From CAVYTF01 sp963771435 (GTDB taxonomy: Bacteria > Bacteroidota > Bacteroidia > Chitinophagales > Chitinophagaceae): a stretch of 64,000 bases of DNA. Shown piece by piece: positions 9,362 to 18,580 of the stretch. The notes beneath the pieces are model-generated. The model had not been told where the DNA came from. It was given only the letters and a program-made list of their open reading frames with translations, and ran no database searches. A program made the position numbers and the translations under genes. The stretch is from contig CAVYTF010000028.1 in the NCBI GenBank assembly GCA_963771435.1, positions 78,872-142,871 of the forward strand, read 5' to 3'. How positions within the stretch are numbered: position 1 is the first letter of the stretch; each line of letters opens with the position of its first letter.

Positions 9362-9507
9362 TTTTTTTAGTTTTGAAGTTTAATAATGTTGTTGACTGAA
9401 TAATTACACTTCAAAATTTGGAAATGAAACCCAATTATTTTTCGCCGTTTAATAAATGGCTAACCCCTTTTAATAAGTGGAAAGAATTGTCAATTCTCCA
9501 TTCACCA

Positions 9508-10068
9508 TTACACCCTCGGCTTCCATGGAATTTCATCCACGCCTGAAATATGCCCGATATATCTTGCCAGCACAAAAAGATGATCACTCAGGCGGTTCAG
9601 GTATTTTATCACCAATGGCTCTACAAATTCATCCTGTTGCTGCAGGTTCACGCAAGCCCGTTCCGCACGGCGGCAAACGCAGCGGGCAACATGAGCTGTA
9701 GAAACAGCCACACTTCCCCCCGGAAGTATAAAGCTTTTCATCACAGGCAGCACTTCATTCATCGCATCAATTTCCTTCTCCAGTAAAACAACATCGCTCT
9801 CTTTCAGGTCAGGTATTTTTAGGCCGCTTTCTTTGTCCGGATCGCAGGCAAGCGAGGAGCCAATGGTGAACAGCCTGTCCTGTATTTCTTTCAGCGTGGC
9901 TTTAGTTTTTTCATCAGTCAAATAGTCGTTCACCAACCCAATGTACGAGTTCAGTTCATCCACCGTTCCGTAGCTTTCTATGCGGATATGGTTTTTAGGC
10001 ACTTTTGTCCCGCCGATAAGCGAGGTCTTCCCCGCGTCCCCCGTTTTGGTATAAATCTTCATTGACAT
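9508..10068 (-). CDS. Cob(I)alamin adenosyltransferase, PduO type
   Basis: 186 residues, the standard length. The PduO/EutT-type ATR motifs are present: N-terminal TKTGDAGKTSLIGG (ATP phosphate loop), RIESYGTVDELNSYIG, CRRAERACVN and LNRLSDHLFVLAR. It converts cob(I)alamin to adenosylcobalamin using ATP, supplying B12-dependent enzymes. Start at MSMKIYTKTGD (10068); the second Met two codons on is an alternative. No other cobalamin gene is in the window. Confidence 0.95.
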   Translation of the reverse strand: MSMKIYTKTGDAGKTSLIGGTKVPKNHIRIESYGTVDELNSYIGLVNDYLTDEKTKATLKEIQDRLFTIGSSLACDPDKESGLKIPDLKESDVVLLEKEIDAMNEVLPVMKSFILPGGSVAVSTAHVARCVCRRAERACVNLQQQDEFVEPLVIKYLNRLSDHLFVLARYIGHISGVDEIPWKPRV

Positions 10069-10124
10069 GCTATTGTTTTTTTACAAAAGTCTTGTTTTTT
10101 TGGGAGGTAGGGGTGAGCAGTGAG

Positions 10125-10171
10125 AAGTAAAAATAAAAAATAAAAAGAACCGAGCCGATAGGCCCGATTCT
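10125..10171 (-). terminator. Intrinsic terminator after the SnoaL-like lipoprotein gene
   Basis: Minus-strand stem of 11 pairs (arms 10161-10171 and 10146-10156, loop 10157-10160, two G-U pairs), followed by TTTTTATTTTTTATTTTTAC. The AAGTAAAA-type repeat here therefore doubles as the U-tract. Confidence 0.85.
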
Positions 10172-10194
10172 CTTCAATAATTTTTCGCTACCAC

Positions 10195-10743
10195 TTATTT
10201 CTTCTTTGCATCTTTTTTATCCATCGGGGCCGGCGCAGCGGGCGGTGGCGGCGGGGCCATCATTTTCATCATCTCCGCCGGCTGCGAAAATTCCCAGTGC
10301 TCGGTCACTTTGCCGTTTTTATATTTTGTTACTTCTATGGGGTTGCTTTCGCCCTTGCTACCGGCGGCCATGCTCATAAAGGCGGTGGTGTTGGTCCAGG
10401 TAAAGTGTAACCATTGAAAAACGTATTGGCTGTCTGCGAGCACTTTTACCGTTTCCGCTTTCATGTCTTTAGAGGTTGCCATCATGCGTATGTAGGTGGC
10501 TTTGATGCTGTCCAGCCCTACTATGTCTTTGCCGTCAAAACTGGCGTGGTCAACACAATTCGGCGCCATGTAATTTCCAATGTTGGAAAAGTTGTTGGTA
10601 ACGAACATATTGCTGATGGAATCGGCAACAGCAATATTTTTAATGGCTGCAGAATCCGTTGGAGTGCTCATTGTGCCGCCGTTGTTGCAGGATGTGCCAA
10701 GGCAAACCGCCCCCGGTAACAGGAGGAGTAAAAGCTTTTTCAT
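10195..10743 (-). CDS. Lipoprotein with SnoaL/NTF2-like domain
   Basis: 182 residues. Lipoprotein signal MKKLLLLLLPGAVCLGTSC with the lipid-bearing Cys at about residue 19. The body (VADSISNMFVTNNFSNIGNY ... VDHASFDGKDIVGLDSIKATY) is the SnoaL-like polyketide-cyclase/NTF2 fold common in secreted proteins of unknown substrate. The C-terminus is Met/Pro/Ala-rich and ends in a Lys-rich tail. Own terminator downstream. Confidence 0.8.
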   Translation of the reverse strand: MKKLLLLLLPGAVCLGTSCNNGGTMSTPTDSAAIKNIAVADSISNMFVTNNFSNIGNYMAPNCVDHASFDGKDIVGLDSIKATYIRMMATSKDMKAETVKVLADSQYVFQWLHFTWTNTTAFMSMAAGSKGESNPIEVTKYKNGKVTEHWEFSQPAEMMKMMAPPPPPAAPAPMDKKDAKKK

Positions 10744-11197
10744 TTGTTTTGATTTTTTTGTTTGAGGTGAGGAAATTTATTACAAAGTAAATATTTTTTT
10801 TGAATTTGGAAAGTTCTATTTATACTATTTGCTGCTAAAATACTCTCCTTGTATGAAACCGGACGGGCTTTGCACGAAACAGGAGACGCTTTGCACGAAA
10901 CAGGAGACGCTTTGCATGAAACCGGAGGCACTTTGCATGAAACAGGAGACGCTTTGTATGAAACGGGAGACACTTTGCATGAAACAGGAGACGCTTTGCA
11001 TGGAACAGGAGACACTTTGTATGAAACGGGAGGTACTTTGCATGAAACTGGATAGGCATTGTATGAAAAAAGGCTGTCCTGCATTAAAGAAGGTGGTCTT
11101 GCATGAAAAAAGGTGGTTCTGCATGAAAAAAGGCGGTCTTGCATGGAAAAAGGCTGTCTTGCATGACGTTGGAGCCATGTCTTTTCTATGAATATGT
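10744..11197. repeat. Minisatellite: about 10 x 21 nt then 5 x 20 nt
   Basis: From about 10847 to 11056 a 21-nt unit (consensus TTGCATGAAACAGGAGACGC plus T) is repeated about ten times with point variants. From about 11062 to 11165 it changes to a 20-nt unit (GCATGAAAAAAGGTGGTCTT). Because 21 is a multiple of three, long open frames arise on both strands. The change to a 20-nt period and the lack of any start or Shine-Dalgarno context argue that none is a gene. It lies between two minus-strand genes. Confidence 0.9.
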
Positions 11198-11965
11198 CTA
11201 AAAGTGAAGATCTTTCTGGGGTGGTTTGGTAAATTTCAGGCTTAAAACTTCTTTTTTGGCTGTAGCACTTAAGGCCCTGTTGCCGGAAACATATTTTTTA
11301 ACCTTGGCTTGGGTATCGTAAATGCCGGTTACGGGAAAATAAAGTGCTGTGTCGCGAACGGTGAGGGCGGTTTGGTAGGGGGTGTAAACGGGTTCAATAG
11401 CTTGGTTGAGGGCGCCGAGTGTGGCGGCAGTGGAGGTTAAGGCGGTAACCATCAGGTCGGGTTGATTGGTGATGTAGTTAGGTTCGCCCGCCAGCAGGGA
11501 AATAAAGTCGTTAAAGGCGGCGAGGCGCATGTCGAAACTTTGCTGGGAAGTGCTGTGGGACTTTTTGGTAGGCTCCGGTGGGTTTACAGGGGGTGTAACG
11601 CCTTTGGGTTTTGGCGCCCTGTTGGTGCCTGCAATCTTTTTTTCCAGATTGAGGGCGGTTTGAAGGGTTGTAGCGGAAACACCGTCGCAGGAAGCAAGTT
11701 CATTGTAAGCGTCGCGTACAAGCTGGGGCAGATCAATAAAAGGCTGGTGGCGGGCATCTTCGGCGTCTTTGTATGGTTTTTGGGCTGGTGCAACTGCTTT
11801 TACAGAGGCATCACCTCCTGCTGCCTGTGGTGTCATAGCCTTGATGGCTAAATTGGGATTGGAGGGGTTGTAGGCTGTGCCATAGCCTGTGCAGGCTGCA
11901 ATCATTTTGTTGAAGTTGGCTACATTCTTTGCGTGGCCTGTATCGGAGGTGCTGATCTTACTCAT
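11198..11965 (-). CDS. Conserved-looking hypothetical protein
   Basis: 255 residues, no signal peptide or membrane segment. Ala/Thr/Pro-rich, with a central KPKGVTPPVNPPEP linker between two mostly helical halves (FIDLPQLVRDAYNELASC; FDMRLAAFNDFISLLAGEPN). The full open frame with normal start context suggests a real gene. I do not recognise the family. It stands alone. Confidence 0.6.
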   Translation of the reverse strand: MSKISTSDTGHAKNVANFNKMIAACTGYGTAYNPSNPNLAIKAMTPQAAGGDASVKAVAPAQKPYKDAEDARHQPFIDLPQLVRDAYNELASCDGVSATTLQTALNLEKKIAGTNRAPKPKGVTPPVNPPEPTKKSHSTSQQSFDMRLAAFNDFISLLAGEPNYITNQPDLMVTALTSTAATLGALNQAIEPVYTPYQTALTVRDTALYFPVTGIYDTQAKVKKYVSGNRALSATAKKEVLSLKFTKPPQKDLHF

Positions 11966-12179
11966 TTAGTTTGTAGCTTTAAATTTGTTGTTTGTAGTTG
12001 CTAAATGTGAGGATAAAAGTAGTAAATAATTTTATTGAACAAATAATTTTGGAAGAGAATTTTTTTGAGGGGTAGATTTGAAGGGTGAGGAGTTGCTCAC
12101 AGATTTTTTGATTTAGAGGGATTGAAGAAGGCCGATAGCGATTAAGGCATTTTTTCGTTTATACTTATAAATAGAAAGC

Positions 12180-12572
12180 ATGAAAAATATTTTGTTATTA
12201 GCAGTTTTACTTTATGGGATTAATGCTAAGGCACAAGATTCTATAAAAGGCAATCAATACCATTTAAAGGCAAGGATAATTAACACCTTAGATTTACCGG
12301 GCCCTGATTGCGGCTATTTTGCTTTTGCAACGGTTATAGAATTTGAAATAATAAAATTTTCGGATTCTGCTTATTCTTTAAAAAATGTTCCTATAATTTT
12401 CACTTGTCCTGAATTTTATGGGAAAGACTTTTTTAAAGTAGGAATGATATATAATATTAAACTTGCCGATGAAAATCAAGCACAGTTTGGTTGGACAATT
12501 ATAAATAAGGGAGTATTAAATAAGTATGATTGTAAAAAAGAATTTTGGGCAATTGATGCGAAAAAAAATTAG
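12180..12572 (+). CDS. Small secreted hypothetical protein
   Basis: 130 residues with a signal peptide (MKNILLLAVLLYGINAKAQ). The rest is beta-rich with three Cys (PDCGYF, FTCPEF, KYDCKKEF). Visibly more A+T-rich than its neighbours and isolated. No family recognised. Confidence 0.6.
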   Translation: MKNILLLAVLLYGINAKAQDSIKGNQYHLKARIINTLDLPGPDCGYFAFATVIEFEIIKFSDSAYSLKNVPIIFTCPEFYGKDFFKVGMIYNIKLADENQAQFGWTIINKGVLNKYDCKKEFWAIDAKKN

Positions 12573-12722
12573 ATTATCCCAACTGGTTATCGTTGTTGAA
12601 GATTTAGAATATTAAAGGGCTATTGCATCCGCAGGCTGAAGCTTAATGGATAGAAGAACGATGAACGGATTGCGACGCCATGATGCTCAACCGGAGTACT
12701 GATGCTGGTACCAAAAAAACTT

Positions 12723-13430
12723 TTAATGGCTGATGGACATGGAGCCTTCTTTGATGCGGTCGGTTTCTACTAATCCATCCCTAAGGCGCACGACGCGCTT
12801 GGCATAATCGGCGATGTCTTCTTCGTGAGTTACGACTACTACGGTGTTTCCAGCGGCTTGTATCTTCCCGAAAATTTCCATCACTTCTATAGAGGTTTTT
12901 GTGTCAAGGTTCCCAGTAGGTTCGTCCGCAAGCAGCAGGGCGGGGTTGTTAACCAGGGCGCGCGCAATGGCCACACGCTGCATCTGGCCGCCGCTCATTT
13001 CGTTGGGCTTATGGTGGCTGCGGTCTTCAAGGCCTACTTTTCGCAGGGATTCCATGGCGCGTTCCATTCTTTCTTTTTTGCCAACGCCTGCATAGATCAA
13101 TGGCAGTGCTACATTTTCAACAGCAGAAAGGCGAGGCAACAAATTGAACTGCTGAAATACAAAACCTATTTCTGTGTTGCGCACGCTTGCAAGATCATCA
13201 TCGGCCATTTTGCTTACATCTTTATCATTGAGCACGTAGGCGCCGCCTGTTGGTGTGTCAAGGCAACCCAGGATGTTCATGAGTGTACTCTTGCCGCTGC
13301 CTGAAGGCCCCATCAATGCTACATATTCATTTTTAAAGATGTCAAGCGAAATGCCCTTAAGAACAGGCACGGCAAGGCTTCCCATGAAATAGCTTTTCTC
13401 TAATTTATCAAGATGTATGATCGGGTGCAT
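12723..13430 (-). CDS. ABC transporter ATP-binding protein, MacB/LolD-type
   Basis: 235 residues with complete motifs: Walker A GPSGSGKST, Q-loop IGFVFQQFNLLPRL, signature MSGGQMQRVAIARAL, Walker B LLLADEPTGNLD and H-loop VVVTHEED. This is the type VII (MacB-like) ATPase subfamily that drives mechanotransmission exporters. No permease is adjacent. It follows gatC by 31 bases on the same strand, probably one transcript. Confidence 0.92.
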   Translation of the reverse strand: MHPIIHLDKLEKSYFMGSLAVPVLKGISLDIFKNEYVALMGPSGSGKSTLMNILGCLDTPTGGAYVLNDKDVSKMADDDLASVRNTEIGFVFQQFNLLPRLSAVENVALPLIYAGVGKKERMERAMESLRKVGLEDRSHHKPNEMSGGQMQRVAIARALVNNPALLLADEPTGNLDTKTSIEVMEIFGKIQAAGNTVVVVTHEEDIADYAKRVVRLRDGLVETDRIKEGSMSISH

Positions 13431-13461
13431 GATATTACTGTTTGTTGTCTTTAGTTTGTAG

Positions 13462-13752
13462 TTATTTGCTTATCACTTTGGGCACTTTGAAGAATTGGCC
13501 ATCTGTTACGGGGGCATTTAGCAAAGCTTCTTTGCGGGTGACAGAACCCTGCACTTCATCTTCGCGGAATACATTTGTATTTGGGGTGATGAAAAGCAAA
13601 GGTTCAACCCCATCGGTATTTACTTCTTTGAGCTTATCTACAAATGCGATCATGCTTTGCAGGTCTTTCTTCAAAGCTTCTTTTTCATCATCATCAAACT
13701 GAAGCCTCGCAAGATGGGCAAGATGATCAACTAATGCCGTAGTTACTTCCAT
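13462..13752 (-). CDS. gatC: Asp-tRNA(Asn)/Glu-tRNA(Gln) amidotransferase subunit C
   Basis: 96 residues, the normal GatC length. VDHLAHLARLQFDDDEKEA at the N-terminus and the ending GSVTRKEALLNAPVTDGQFF ... PKVI are the family signatures. GatC stabilises the GatAB complex that amidates mischarged Glu-tRNA(Gln). gatA and gatB are not in the window. Confidence 0.95.
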   Translation of the reverse strand: MEVTTALVDHLAHLARLQFDDDEKEALKKDLQSMIAFVDKLKEVNTDGVEPLLFITPNTNVFREDEVQGSVTRKEALLNAPVTDGQFFKVPKVISK

Positions 13753-13853
13753 GTGAACAAAAATAGTACAAACAATAAGTTTGAGCGGCCGGAATTTATA
13801 GCAACGGTAAATTTCAATTAAGAAAAGAAAATATAGACATAAAATAACGGCTA

Positions 13854-15542
13854 TTACCAGAATAAAGCATACAGAGCGGCAATTATGCCGGTTGCGATCA
13901 ATGCGCCGGCAATAAAACCGGGTGATAAGCGAAACATTGTTTTGTCAACGATCAAAGCCTTCTCTTCTGCTGTCTTACGGTTTTGGATCATGCTGATAAT
14001 GTACATGACGATGATGCAGGCGATAAAGACGAAACTCATCCTGTCAAGAAAGGGTATTTCATAAATGCCTGCTGCATTTGTCTTGGAAAAACCATAAGGC
14101 GCGAGAAAGGAGAGGTTGGCAAACTGTGGCAGGAATTTTAAGATAATAGAAAAAACTAGCCCGCCGATGGTAGCAAAGAGTGCAGCATCTGAAGTGGTTT
14201 TTTTCCAGAAGAAGCCAAGGATGAACATGGCGAAAATGCCGGGTGAGAAGAAGCCTGTGTATTCCTGTATGTATTGGAAACCCTGCTTGCCTTCGCCCAT
14301 GAGTTGTTCGCCAATGACAAGTGCTAATAGTACTGCTAAAAACATGGCAACGACTACTGTCCATTTGCCTACAACCACTAATTTCTTCTCTTCTGCATTC
14401 TTGTTGATGGCTTTCTTATAAATATCTAAGGTGAAGATGGTAGCTATGCTGTTTGCCTTGCCTGCGAGGGATGCTACGATAGCTGCGGTCAAAGCCGCAA
14501 ACGCAAGCCCTTTAAGGCCTGCTGGCAATAGATTGAGTAAAGAAGGATAGGCTTTATTTACATCAACGATGCCTTTTGAATCCAGCATTTGTGTTTGAAA
14601 AAAGCCACGCTGGTGTAACACATAAGCTGCAATGCCGGGGATAACAACAATCACCGGCATTAATATTTTTAAGAATGAAGCAAAGAGCAAGCCGCTGCGT
14701 GCAGTCTTTAGATCTGCACCGAGGGCGCGCTGTGTGATGTATTGGTTGCATCCCCAGTAATTAAGGTTAGCGATCCACAAACCACCAAGCAAAACACTTA
14801 GGCCGGGAAGGTCCATGTAATTGGGGTTGTCGCGTTTTAATATCATGTGGAAATGGTCGTCTGCAATTTGTTTCAATTGTACAAAGCCATTTAGAAGGCC
14901 TGGATGGCCGGAGTCTTTGGAGATGAGATTTAGTGCTATATAAGTTGCTGCCAAGCCCCCTAATATCAGGAAGAAAACCTGTATCACATCCGTGTAGCCT
15001 ATCACTTTCATGCCTCCTAAGGTTATTACAATTGCGAAAATGGAAAGCAAACCAATGCAGACATAAATGTTTAATCCTGAAATGCCGCTTACTGCCAGGG
15101 CGCCGAGGTAGAGAATGGACATGAGGTTGACCACTACATACAGCAACAGCCAGAAGATGGCCATAACCATCGCCACTGTTGAGTTGTAGCGCTCGCTCAG
15201 GAACTGGGGCATGGTATATATCTTATTCTTAAGATAGACAGGAATAAAAAATATAGCGACGATAATGAGTGTGGCGGAAGCCATCCATTCATAGCTGGCG
15301 ATGGCAAGGCCTATTTTGAAGCCGCTGCCGCTGGTGCCAATGAATTGCTCTGCAGAGATATTAGAAGCGATAAGCGATGCTCCAATGGCCCACCATGTTA
15401 ATGAACCTTCTGCCAGGAAATAATCTTTGGAAGCGGAATGGGCTGCGGACTTTTTCTTTTTATAAACCCACCAACCGTAAGAAGCGACAACAAGGAAGTA
15501 AAACAGGAATACCAGATAATCGGGGCGCTGCAATGTTTGCAT
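13854..15542 (-). CDS. Sodium:solute symporter (SSS family)
   Basis: 562 residues and about 14 hydrophobic helices in the LeuT-fold arrangement. The SSS hallmark SLIASNISAEQFIGTSGSGF follows TM1, and the GGLWIANLNYWGCNQYITQR block is typical of SGLT-like Na+/sugar or sialic-acid transporters. It imports an organic solute with sodium at the inner membrane; the substrate cannot be set from sequence. Monocistronic. Confidence 0.92.
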   Translation of the reverse strand: MQTLQRPDYLVFLFYFLVVASYGWWVYKKKKSAAHSASKDYFLAEGSLTWWAIGASLIASNISAEQFIGTSGSGFKIGLAIASYEWMASATLIIVAIFFIPVYLKNKIYTMPQFLSERYNSTVAMVMAIFWLLLYVVVNLMSILYLGALAVSGISGLNIYVCIGLLSIFAIVITLGGMKVIGYTDVIQVFFLILGGLAATYIALNLISKDSGHPGLLNGFVQLKQIADDHFHMILKRDNPNYMDLPGLSVLLGGLWIANLNYWGCNQYITQRALGADLKTARSGLLFASFLKILMPVIVVIPGIAAYVLHQRGFFQTQMLDSKGIVDVNKAYPSLLNLLPAGLKGLAFAALTAAIVASLAGKANSIATIFTLDIYKKAINKNAEEKKLVVVGKWTVVVAMFLAVLLALVIGEQLMGEGKQGFQYIQEYTGFFSPGIFAMFILGFFWKKTTSDAALFATIGGLVFSIILKFLPQFANLSFLAPYGFSKTNAAGIYEIPFLDRMSFVFIACIIVMYIISMIQNRKTAEEKALIVDKTMFRLSPGFIAGALIATGIIAALYALFW

Positions 15543-15657
15543 GGGCGAGTTTTTTTGAGCCGTTAGAAATATTTGGTAAATATCATATAAAATAAATAAT
15601 AAGCTTCATCCGGGGGAATAAAATAGGTGTAAGCCCTGGAAATTGACCTTTTGATGC

Positions 15658-15811
15658 TTGCATTATGGCTTTGTAATGGGGTTGATATGGCTTTACCATG
15701 CCTTTGGCAGGGCTTCGGCAGGGGTGTGGCAGGGAGTTGGGATGGAGTTAAATCAGTATAAGTTCAGTATAAGTACAGTATAACTTCAGTATAAGTACGG
15801 TATAAGTGGTG
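15658..15811. repeat. Degenerate 11-nt periodic repeat, about 14 units
   Basis: The 309-base gap between the symporter and ispE holds no gene but reads in a strict 11-nt register: TTGCATTATGG, CTTTGTAATGG, GGTTGATATGG ... CTTCGGCAGGG, GTGTGGCAGGG ... TATAAGTTCAG, TATAAGTACAG. The last five units are nearly identical, the earlier ones degenerate. Confidence 0.8.
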
Positions 15812-15851
15812 AGTGGGGAATGGTGAGTAATGAAATTTTTGAATCATTATG

Positions 15852-16691
15852 TTATTTTGTCTCTATTTCTCTGACAAAATAATCATTAGGGAAAATAGTT
15901 GGGCCGAGGGTTTGGGATCGAGGGAAAATGCCAAAACAGGTGCTGCCGCTGCCGCTCATGGAGGCATAGAGTGCGCCATGTTGATAGAGTTGTTGCTTAA
16001 TGTTTTTGATAAGAGGGTGAGAATCAAATACTATTTCTTCAAAATCATTTATAAGTTCGGCTTTCCATGTTTCGATCGGTTGATGGATGATGGTTTTAAT
16101 ACTCTTTATGGGAGTCCGTGGTTTTATTTGAGCAAAAGCTTCGCTTGTGTTTATATGGATATTTGGGTTGATAATTAAGAATTTATAAGCAGACAGGTCA
16201 AGGTTTATCTTTTCTAAAACTTCGCCGCGGCTTTGGGCAAAACAAGGCTGGTTGATGATGAAAAAAGGGCAATCGCTGCCAAGCTGTAAGGCATAATTAA
16301 TTAATTGAGTTGATGATAAGCCCAATTGAAATTTCTTATTTAATAACTGTAAAACAAAAGCGCCGTCTGCGCTGCCGCCACCAAGCCCCGCGCCGATGGG
16401 AATGGCTTTGTGGAGGTGCATTGCGATGGCTGGCAACTGGGGGAAATCTTTCTTTAAAAGATGGTAGGCTTTGATACACAGGTTGTTTTCTTCATCAGAA
16501 ACAACGGGCAAACCTGAGCCGGTAAAAAGTAGCCCTGATGGTTGATGACCGGTTGCCGGTTGTTTAATTATTTCAACAGCATCATTTATTTTAATGGGGT
16601 AGAAAACCGTTTCTATATCATGGTAGCCATCCTGCCGTTTTTGGATAATATTAAGCCCGAGATTTATCTTGCAGTTGGGGAAGGAAACCAT
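15852..16691 (-). CDS. ispE: 4-diphosphocytidyl-2-C-methyl-D-erythritol kinase
   Basis: 279 residues. GHMP-kinase fold with CKINLGLNIIQKRQDGYHDI at the N-terminus and the ATP loop PIGAGLGGGSADGAFVLQLL at about 95-115. It phosphorylates CDP-methylerythritol in the MEP isoprenoid pathway. ispH, the last step, is 2.3 kb away. A short insertion (QPATGHQPSG, about residues 44-53) comes from CCGGTTGCCGGTTG-like repeat DNA. Confidence 0.95.
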   Translation of the reverse strand: MVSFPNCKINLGLNIIQKRQDGYHDIETVFYPIKINDAVEIIKQPATGHQPSGLLFTGSGLPVVSDEENNLCIKAYHLLKKDFPQLPAIAMHLHKAIPIGAGLGGGSADGAFVLQLLNKKFQLGLSSTQLINYALQLGSDCPFFIINQPCFAQSRGEVLEKINLDLSAYKFLIINPNIHINTSEAFAQIKPRTPIKSIKTIIHQPIETWKAELINDFEEIVFDSHPLIKNIKQQLYQHGALYASMSGSGSTCFGIFPRSQTLGPTIFPNDYFVREIETK

Positions 16692-16809
16692 GTAACAGGG
16701 TTAGAGCGTTGATTTTATGAATCATAAGGGGATGTCAATTTGATGGTTGATGAGCAGCAGGTATTTCATTTCATCAGAATCAAATAAAACCTTTAATCCC
16801 GTTTCTATC

Positions 16810-17394
16810 TTATTTTCTTTTATTCATCTCATCGCGGATGGCGATGGCGCGGATATAATCTTCATGCTCAAGCACTTCTTTGAGTAAGGTTTCTAATTCG
16901 TCCATGTTCATTTTACTCATGTCTTCGCGCTGGCTGCCCGGCTCATCCAACGATATTTCTCCTTTTTTCTTTAGTTGGGCACTGTCTTCCATCAGTATTC
17001 CTGCATTCTCCAGAATATTCTCAAAAGTATAAATAGGGCAACCAAAACGCACTGCTAAGGCGAGGGCGTCACTGGTGCGGCTGTCAATTTCCACCGTGTC
17101 GTGCTCACTAACGCAAACGAGCTTTGAATAAAAAATGCCTTCCTGCAAATCGTTGATAACTATTTCCATGAGTTCTACATTGAAGGCGTTCATAAAGTTC
17201 TTCATAAGGTCGTGTGTGAGCGGGCGGCTGGGTTTCATGCGTTCCAAAGCAACAGCAATAGCCTGTGCCTCAAAACCGCCGATAACAATGGGCAGGCGGC
17301 GCAAACCATTCAGTTCGCCAAGCACCACTGCATAAGAGTGTGTTTGCGTGATGCTGTGCGACAATGCTATTATTTCCAATTCTATCTTCTTCAT
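16810..17394 (-). CDS. Bifunctional nuclease family protein (DUF151 + UVR)
   Basis: 194 residues. The bifunctional-nuclease core (LGELNGLRRLPIVIGGFEAQ, SRTSDALALAVRFGCPIY) is followed by a C-terminal UVR-type motif (DELETLLKEVLEHEDYIRAI), the usual two-domain form in Bacteroidota. The family has DNase/RNase activity in plants and is of uncertain role in bacteria. It lies upstream of ispE on the same strand (118-base gap). Confidence 0.9.
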   Translation of the reverse strand: MKKIELEIIALSHSITQTHSYAVVLGELNGLRRLPIVIGGFEAQAIAVALERMKPSRPLTHDLMKNFMNAFNVELMEIVINDLQEGIFYSKLVCVSEHDTVEIDSRTSDALALAVRFGCPIYTFENILENAGILMEDSAQLKKKGEISLDEPGSQREDMSKMNMDELETLLKEVLEHEDYIRAIAIRDEMNKRK

Positions 17395-17774
17395 ACGTCA
17401 CAAAAATAGAGAAAAATATATTGTTAGTTTATTCTTCAATTTGATAATAAGAACAATTAATTAAAACGGGTTGGGGGCGGTAAAATAAAAAGTAAAAAGT
17501 AAAAAGTAAAAAATAAAAAATAAAAAGTAAAAAATAAAAAGTAAAAACCCATAGAACCAGGGCTGTACATTGGCCTATCGAAGTATCCTATCGCTCCTAC
17601 GGAGCTTTATTGCTTTCTTTTGGTAGCATTTCTATTAATATTCTGCCTCCAGGAGGCTCTGCTAATTGATTAATGGAATAATTTAGAATGAAGGGAAAGT
17701 TGATTTTTAATATTCTGGCTGTAAGTATAAATTTGCATCCTTCTAAAAGGTATAAAACAATAATTAAATAATTT
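17395..17774. repeat. Intergenic region: AAGTAAAA array and paired short palindromes
   Basis: A divergent gap with no gene. 17484-17547 is a tandem AAGTAAAA/AAATAAAA array. Next come two palindromes, GCTCCTACGGAGC (17593-17605) and GCCTCCAGGAGGC (17645-17657), joined by CTTTATTGCTTTCTTTTGGT. This combination resembles a dispersed intergenic repeat often seen in Bacteroidota. Confidence 0.65.
17728..17735 (+). promoter_or_regulatory. Probable -7 box for yebC (TAAATTTG)
   Basis: Exact TAnnTTTG match, 39 bases before the start codon. Confidence 0.55.
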
Positions 17775-18497
17775 ATGGGAAGGATATTTGAAGTGAGGAA
17801 GGCGACCATGTTTGCGCGGTGGGATAAGATGGCGAAACAGTTTACGCGCATTGGTAAAGAAATTATTATTGCTGTAAAGGCAGGTGGCCCGAACCCTTCG
17901 GACAATGCTGCTTTGAGAAGGTTGTTTCAAAACGCACGGAGTGTTGGTATGCCGAAGGACAGGGTGGAAGCTGCGATAAAACGTGCGCAGGGAAAGGAAC
18001 TGGTGAATTATGATGAGATATTGTATGAGGGCTATGGAGGGCATGGGGTGGCGATACTGGTGGAAACTGCTACTGATAACCATGTGCGTACGGTAGCGAA
18101 TGTGAAAAGCATCTTTAACAAAACGGGCGGTACATTGGGCAACAGCGGCAGTGTTAGTTTCCAGTTCAAGAAGATGGGAGTTTTTAAACTAAAACCGGAA
18201 GGTTTGAATATTGATGACCTGGAGTTTGAACTGATAGATTTCGGGCTGGAAGAAATGGGCGAAAGTACAGACGATGAGGGTAATACGGTTGTGATATTGC
18301 GGAGCGCGTTCGTGGATTTTGGCAGGCTGCAAAAAGCATTGGAAGATAAAAAAATTACTCCTATCAGCGCGGAACTGGAATGGATACCTACGACCACGGT
18401 GCCTGTGAGCGATGAGCAGGCGGAAGATGTGAGCAAACTGATAGAAAAGCTGGAACAGGATGAAGATGTGAGTAAGGTGTTTCATAATATGGGGTAG
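17775..18497 (+). CDS. YebC/PmpR family protein
   Basis: 240 residues, full length. Family signatures: MGRIFEVRKATMFARWDKMA, KAGGPNPSDNAALRRLFQNA, MPKDRVEAAIKRA, LYEGYGGHGVAILVE, GTLGNSGSVSFQF. YebC proteins are cytosolic; they were described as transcriptional regulators and more recently as factors that relieve ribosome stalling at proline stretches. Own promoter; followed by a simple repeat leading into the DCC gene. Confidence 0.95.
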   Translation: MGRIFEVRKATMFARWDKMAKQFTRIGKEIIIAVKAGGPNPSDNAALRRLFQNARSVGMPKDRVEAAIKRAQGKELVNYDEILYEGYGGHGVAILVETATDNHVRTVANVKSIFNKTGGTLGNSGSVSFQFKKMGVFKLKPEGLNIDDLEFELIDFGLEEMGESTDDEGNTVVILRSAFVDFGRLQKALEDKKITPISAELEWIPTTTVPVSDEQAEDVSKLIEKLEQDEDVSKVFHNMG

Positions 18498-18580
18498 AGT
18501 GAATGGATAATGGAGAATTGAGAATTGAGAATTGAAAATGGGGAATGGAGAATTGATAATGGAGAATGGAGAATGGAGGC
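18498..18580. repeat. GAGAATTGA/GGAGAATGG simple repeat overlapping a gene start
   Basis: Tandem GAATTGA and GGAGAAT words run from just after the yebC stop into the first codons of the DCC-family gene. Confidence 0.8.

Noticed and set aside
10829..11191. Open frames on both strands through the 21-nt minisatellite (Cys/Met/Lys-rich heptads)
   Set aside because: They arise because 21 is divisible by three; the repeat changes to 20 nt, several frames are open at once, and no start context or family match is seen.
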